The notes below the pieces were generated by a model that saw only the letters and a program-made list of their open reading frames with translations, was not told the DNA's origin and did not search any database. Below, piece after piece: positions 59,650-64,000 of a stretch of 64,000 bases of DNA. The stretch is from Anaeramoeba flamelloides (Eukaryota > Metamonada > Anaeramoebidae): positions 10,355,001-10,419,000 of the forward strand of contig JANTQA010000008.1 in the NCBI GenBank assembly GCA_027625915.1. Direction: 5' to 3'. How positions within the stretch are numbered: the first letter of the stretch is position 1; the number at the start of each line of letters is the position of its first letter. The position numbers and the translations under genes are program-made.

Positions 59650-61147
59650 GGTTTATATCCCTTAGCACCCCGGATTTGCCTAAATTTCATCAAGTTTTTT
59701 AAATTAGATTTAAAATGATATTGATCTACTAATATATTAATTTTCTTATTTGTCTTTAATCCAGATTTGAATTATAATAAAAAGTCAAAATAGTTCAAAG
59801 ATAAAGCAGTTAAGTTATTGATTTTTTTTTGAAATTGAAAAAAAAAATAATAATTATTCATTTTTACATTTTTTTTAAAGATTTTTATTTTTATTTTATT
59901 TTTTTAAATCAGAAATTTTATTACATTAATAGTAATTCAAAACTCAACACGTTAATTTATTAAAAATAACCACCAAACAATTTTGCTAATTTTATGATAA
60001 AAAAATAAATAAAAAAATAAATTACTTTGAAATTTAATTTTTTTTTTTAAAAAATTTCAATAAATATCCAATTAAGAGAAAAATGAAATTTATTTCTTTA
60101 GGCTAAAATTAAATTTTTAATATGAATAATTTTCTAAAACTTTTATTTAAGCAATAGATAATAATTGAAAATCAAAAAAAAAAAAAAAAAAAGTAAAATA
60201 ATTTCAATTTAGAAAATTGGAATAAAACAAATAAAAATTACTTTTTAATCAATAAAATATTTATACCTAAATTTAAAATAAAATAAAAAATAACTCTTAA
60301 ATATTATTACAATATAATAAAATAATTACCGAAACCAAATTTTTTTTATTGCATTTTGTTATTGGTAAAAATTTGAATAAAAATATATTTGCGATATTTG
60401 GATTTTTCCTTAATAAATTAATCCAGATCTTGTTAAATAAGTTCTGATATATGGTCTTTAATTCAACAATATTGTTTATTTTATGTCTAGATTTTAAAAA
60501 GTCAAAAATTAAAAAATTGTAAAAAATAAAAAAAAAAAAACAATTATTAATCTGACTCGAACTATTGGCCAAATCATTTAAAATTGAAAAAAAATCTTGT
60601 TGAAAAAATTGTAAAATTTTGCAATGAACAAAAATTTGATTTTTTTTTCTAATTTAATTTATATTTTTTTTTATTTTTAAATTATTTAGAATCTAATATA
60701 GATATTGATATTGAATGGTAATCAGCAGATAAAACAAATTTTCTAAGTGATGTTATAATATCTTTTATAATGAATTAATTATTTAATTAAGCATTTTAGG
60801 TAATTTTGGGGTGCAAATGGCCCCAAAAAAATTTCCAGTAAAGTATGATGTGTTTTAAATGTCAAAAATAAGAGGTTTTTGATGTCTAGACAAACTTTTC
60901 AAAAAAAAAAAAAAAATTTATTTTGACAAAATTTGGAAAAATAATAAAATCACAATAACCAAAAAAAAATTACCGATGTTTGAAATTTTTTTTCAAGTTA
61001 TTTTTTTATTTTAAGTAACTATACAATTTTTAATTATTAAATTTTCTTTCTAAGATAATTTTTTATTAATTCTATACCTTATTATCCTTTGATAACATTT
61101 CAAATTAAAATTTTTGTTTGAAATGTTTTTAGGTTATTTGGGGTGCC

Positions 61148-61155
<8 letters not shown>
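59650..61155 (-). mobile_element. Element L, fuller copy with inverted ends
   Basis: The left end (TATCCCTTAGCACCCCGGAT then TTGCCTAAA, 59654-59683) and the right end (TTTAGGTTATTTGGGGTGCC then AAGGGATATA, 61128-61157) are imperfect inverted repeats of about 30 bases. A third copy of this end motif sits inside at 60795-60820 (AGGTAATTTTGGGGTGCAAA). The left 400 bases match L1 in reverse. No intact gene is seen within. A TA run abuts the right end. Confidence 0.55.

Positions 61156-61184
<29 letters not shown>
61153..61184. repeat. TA dinucleotide run
   Basis: About 16 TA units at the right end of element L. Similar shorter runs occur at 10593-10613, 17579-17604, 18712-18730, 35626-35645, 38118-38137, 39131-39155 (followed by TG units) and 45664-45686. 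Confidence 0.9.
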
Positions 61185-61186
<2 letters not shown>

Positions 61187-62474
61187 ATAATTATTTCGGA
61201 TTGTAAATAATTAAATTATCAATATGTCAATTTTCTAACAACCCTTCTTGTGTTATATGCTATTAACACAATAACAAGAGTAAAATATATTTATTCAACA
61301 ACACAAAAACTGAAATAATAGATTTGAGTTATTTTTTTTTAAATACTTGTATTCTAAAAATATATGGTAATAATTTATCATTTTCCTTGTTATTTTTTTT
61401 TATTATAAGCAGATCTTTACAAGAAATAGATTCGAATGTCTGATGTCTATTTAATCATCTGACCCCGTTTTTTATTTTTATTTTTATTTTTTTTTTGATT
61501 CAGAAATCAATAAAAAAAAAACATAACTACAGTTTTCTAAGGTTTTCTTGTTTTTGTTTCGAGAATTTAGTGATGATACAAATAAAAAAAATCAAGAAAA
61601 ACAACCTTTAACTTTTTGCGAATTTCAAGAAATTAAAAAACTCTTTGATTTTACTCAATTATTTATTATTCTATAAAAGTTAATAATGTTTTTTTTTTTT
61701 GTAATTTAAGAAATATAAATATTTTTTATAGAATTTTCCAACAATCAAAATAAAAATTAAAAAAAAACTAAATTTGATTTTTCAGAATTACATTGAATAA
61801 AGTATAATCCGAGATTCCACCCAATGTTTTTAAATCCTTGACAAGTTAATTGAGGTACCATATTTTTTTACAGTTTAAGAAATAAACTCAATTTTTATTT
61901 TAACTTTCTGTTTATTTCTTAAATTAAGATAACCATAAGGGTAAATAAGAGGAATGGCCTCCACCTTCAAAAATAATAATAATAAATAAACATTCAATAT
62001 TTTCAACTTTGAAAATAAAAGATCTTTAAGATACAATTTTTATTCTATATTTTCACCAATGATAATACCCAAAGTAATTTTATAACGATTTTTTTTTTTC
62101 GTTCTTAATGAAAAGGCACTTTTTATAAATATTTTCACTATTTTATGGTTTATCATATATGAAAAAATTTTATAATATAAAATTAATTCTAAGTATATTA
62201 TGAATTGGTATGATAATCATCCAATGCCTGTAATCATAAAAAGGTTTAAATTTATATTAAGAATGTATTTCAACAATGTGGGATTTTGGAATTAAGAAGG
62301 AAATTGAGAAAATTGAAAAAAAACAACTGCAAAAATCAAATAAATTGTTTTAAAAAAATATACTTTAATTTTAAATATAAAAGAATGAAAAAAATTCTTT
62401 AAAAGCAAAAAAAAAATATTATAACTAAAAAAAAAAGAAAATTAAGAATCAAACAAACCCAAAAATATAAAGGT

Positions 62475-62676
62475 TTATTTTTTAATTCTTTGTAATATTT
62501 TTTTATGGAAAATTTGAGAATTGATAGGGGATCCAGTTATATAAAACGGATTACAAATTGCCTCACAGAGGAATTTATGGAAATCAACCATAAAGAATCC
62601 AACTTCTTCATTTTTTGAGGCTATATCATCAATAATACATATTAATTTGTAATTTGTAAGTGTAAGGTACCCATAT
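62475..62676 (-). CDS. TRAPPC2L: TRAPPC2L-like TRAPP subunit, last exon only
   Basis: The terminal exon codes 66 residues and ends in TAA at 62475. It opens after an ATTAG acceptor with the third base of a split codon, then YGYLTLTNYKLICIIDD, and later ICNPFYITGSPINSQIF. From memory, human TRAPPC2L has YGYVTNSKVKFVMVVD and MCNPFYNPGDRIQS at the matching places, with similar spacing and C-terminal end. TRAPPC2L is a longin-fold subunit of TRAPP tethering complexes in ER-Golgi and Golgi traffic. The N-terminal two thirds are not found. An open frame at 62964-62731 (YYEVIFMILIFF) lies close, but no phase-compatible donor joins it. Upstream exons may lie beyond the right edge, or this may be a gene fragment. 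Confidence 0.7.
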
Positions 62677-64000
62677 CTAATTAAATTATAAATAAAAAAA
62701 AAAAAAAAAAATCAAAAATAAAAAATAAATTTAGGAAATAATAAGCACAACATTAATTTCATTAAAAATTATTTTTGAGAGAAAATAATAAAAAAAATTA
62801 ATGAAAATAAATCCACTTGTCATTTCATCTTGAATGTTGAACTTTTTGGGGAAAAAAATTAAAATCATAAATATCACTTCATAATAAGAATCTAATTCTC
62901 GATTACCATTTGGGAAAAAAAGTGAAACACAATTTTTAATTGGAAACTTTAGTAGAAATGTCATAAAAAAATAATATCAATAAAAGAATTAAAAAACGAA
63001 AAAAAAAAATTTCCTAATATTCAGATATATCATTCTCCTCGGTGTCACGACTACCATGGATAAGTTAATTTTGTATTAATCGCTTAAGGATATGGGTATA
63101 TATATATAAGGTATTTTCAAATAAGTGTGGCATTTTTTTTACATTTTATAAAAAATCATCTTTGTTAGTGGGGGTATTGATTAATTGACAATACTAAATT
63201 AAGTTTAATATCAATACCGATTGAATCAATGACTAAGGTATTTATTTCAAAATATGTTTGATGAAATATTTCCAAAAAAATGTAATAAAAAATAGCCCTT
63301 ATGGTTTTGAAGAAAACAATGTACGACCAATTTCAATAAAAAACTGGAAATATGAAAAGGGTACAAAGGATTTTTTAAACAATCAAATACAGTTTTATGC
63401 TTTCAATTCTATTTGAAGATTTGTTGAGATTAAATAAGTTATGAAAATGATTTTTTCGATCAAAAAAAAAAATAATAAACAGAAATTTTCACCCTTAAAA
63501 AAGCTCAGATAAAATCGAGATCAGAAAATTTACTCTTTTTTATTTATGTAATATAATAAGAAGAAACAAATCAAATTATCATCAAGAATCAATAAATGGT
63601 ATTTAATGATTTTGGATATTTAAATACCTTTTTGAAGATTGAAAATAATAAATATATTTTAAAATAAATTTGTCCCACTTTTTTGAAAATAGATTATATT
63701 TATTTAAAGTTTCTTAAATAATATTAAAAATAAGAGAATGAAAACAACCCTGAAAGAAAACAACATTTAAATTAGCTGAAAACGATGTTAAATTAAGGGA
63801 TTATCATTTACCACGAAGAAGTCCAAAATAAAAGTATACTACTATTGAAGGTAAAACACATTCGTGATCCATGATTCAAATGTCTCTAAATATCTGATTA
63901 ATAAAATAGTTCTAAAAGTTGGATCTCATCAATTAAAAAAAGATCCCTGTACTATCAAAAAAATCAAGAATTTTGTAAAAAGATCTAATAATTTCTCAAC
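62677..64000. other. Right edge: unassigned sequence and start of element E2
   Basis: No supported exon. The open frame 62964-62731 starts with an ATG and is of unknown value. From 63793 the second copy of element E begins. Confidence 0.5.
63793..64000. mobile_element. Inverted-repeat element E, copy 2, cut by window end
   Basis: It starts TTAAGGGATTATCATTTACC and matches E1 from 4246 through AAAGTATACTACT, GATTCAAATGTCTCTAAA and GATCTCATCAATTAAAAAA. The inner codons echo the E1 frame but with interruptions. Its right end lies outside the window. Confidence 0.65.

Larger units (their letters stand above)
58643..62474. other. Intergenic region upstream of Ras, with D2 and L2
   Basis: These 3.8 kb contain D2 (59205-59590), L2 (59650-61155), a TA run (61153-61184) and a Q-like decayed block near 61480-61960. 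An exon-like minus-strand frame at 60297-60572 lies inside L2; it has a GTAATT donor-like end but no ATG and no recognised sequence. Confidence 0.6.

Noticed and set aside
60297-60572. Exon-like minus-strand frame with a GTAATT end
   Set aside because: It begins at TTG, lies inside element L, is dominated by Phe/Ile/Asn, and has no partner exons.
62731-62964. First exon of the TRAPPC2L-like gene
   Set aside because: The frame has an ATG and a loosely longin-like strand, but no donor in the phase required by the last exon, and too little room for the missing middle part.
1-64000. tRNA, rRNA or capsid-bearing viral elements
   Set aside because: No cloverleaf, rRNA core motif, reverse transcriptase, integrase or capsid sequence was seen on either strand.

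Overview
This looks like one nuclear contig from a very AT-rich, intron-bearing protist. The coding islands are islands of higher GC in AT-rich sequence full of homopolymers, microsatellites and decayed repeats. Spliceosomal introns are GT-AG (mostly GTA donors), TAA and TAG both act as stops, and the proteins carry long Lys/Glu/Arg/Asn runs. A Ras GTPase with a CAAX box and a neurofibromin-type N-terminus in the same window fit an amoeboid or other Ras-rich protist. The Lys-Glu-rich proteins together with large repeat-filled introns remind me of Anaeramoeba; a dictyostelid-like amoeba fits less well because genes are sparse and introns reach 2.4-4.8 kb. This assignment is tentative.

Layout, left to right. 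934-6406 (-): the first two exons of a neurofibromin (NF1)-like RasGAP gene that runs off the left edge. 12605-13414 (+): an unrecognised multi-pass membrane protein. 19167-25845 (-): a class III PI 3-kinase (Vps34) with an N-terminal extension of about 800 residues and a 2.4 kb repeat-filled intron. 30094-31614 (-): a three-exon atypical extended SDR (NAD-binding epimerase fold). 36870-41256 (-): an RNA-binding protein with two RRMs and an OCRE-like motif (RBM5/RBM10-like). 47248-51651 (+): an intronless ABCC/MRP transporter. 55048-58642 (-): a five-exon Ras GTPase ending in CSIL. 62475-62676 (-): the last exon of a TRAPPC2L-like trafficking subunit. These genes do not form a pathway cluster. 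Ras and the neurofibromin-like RasGAP are functional partners elsewhere, but they sit 50 kb apart here.

The rest is repeat sequence. By comparing the window with itself I found about a dozen dispersed families (labelled A-L, N-Q), most short, non-autonomous and decayed. Several have terminal inverted repeats: a Tc1/mariner-type MITE with TA flanks at 44310-44504, an 870 bp foldback with arms of about 255 bp at 32458-33327, and a 490 bp element with nearly perfect arms of about 85 bp inside a Ras intron. Some copies look nested. No retroviral or other capsid-bearing element, tRNA, rRNA or CRISPR array was recognised.

The most interesting signal is family C. Its two diverged copies, at 52164-52432 (+) and 18360-18690 (-), conserve three consecutive hairpins, and two base pairs in the third stem have changed in a compensatory way. 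Both copies start about 0.5 kb past a stop codon, in the sense direction of the gene upstream. That suggests a structured RNA element, although two copies are too few to prove it.
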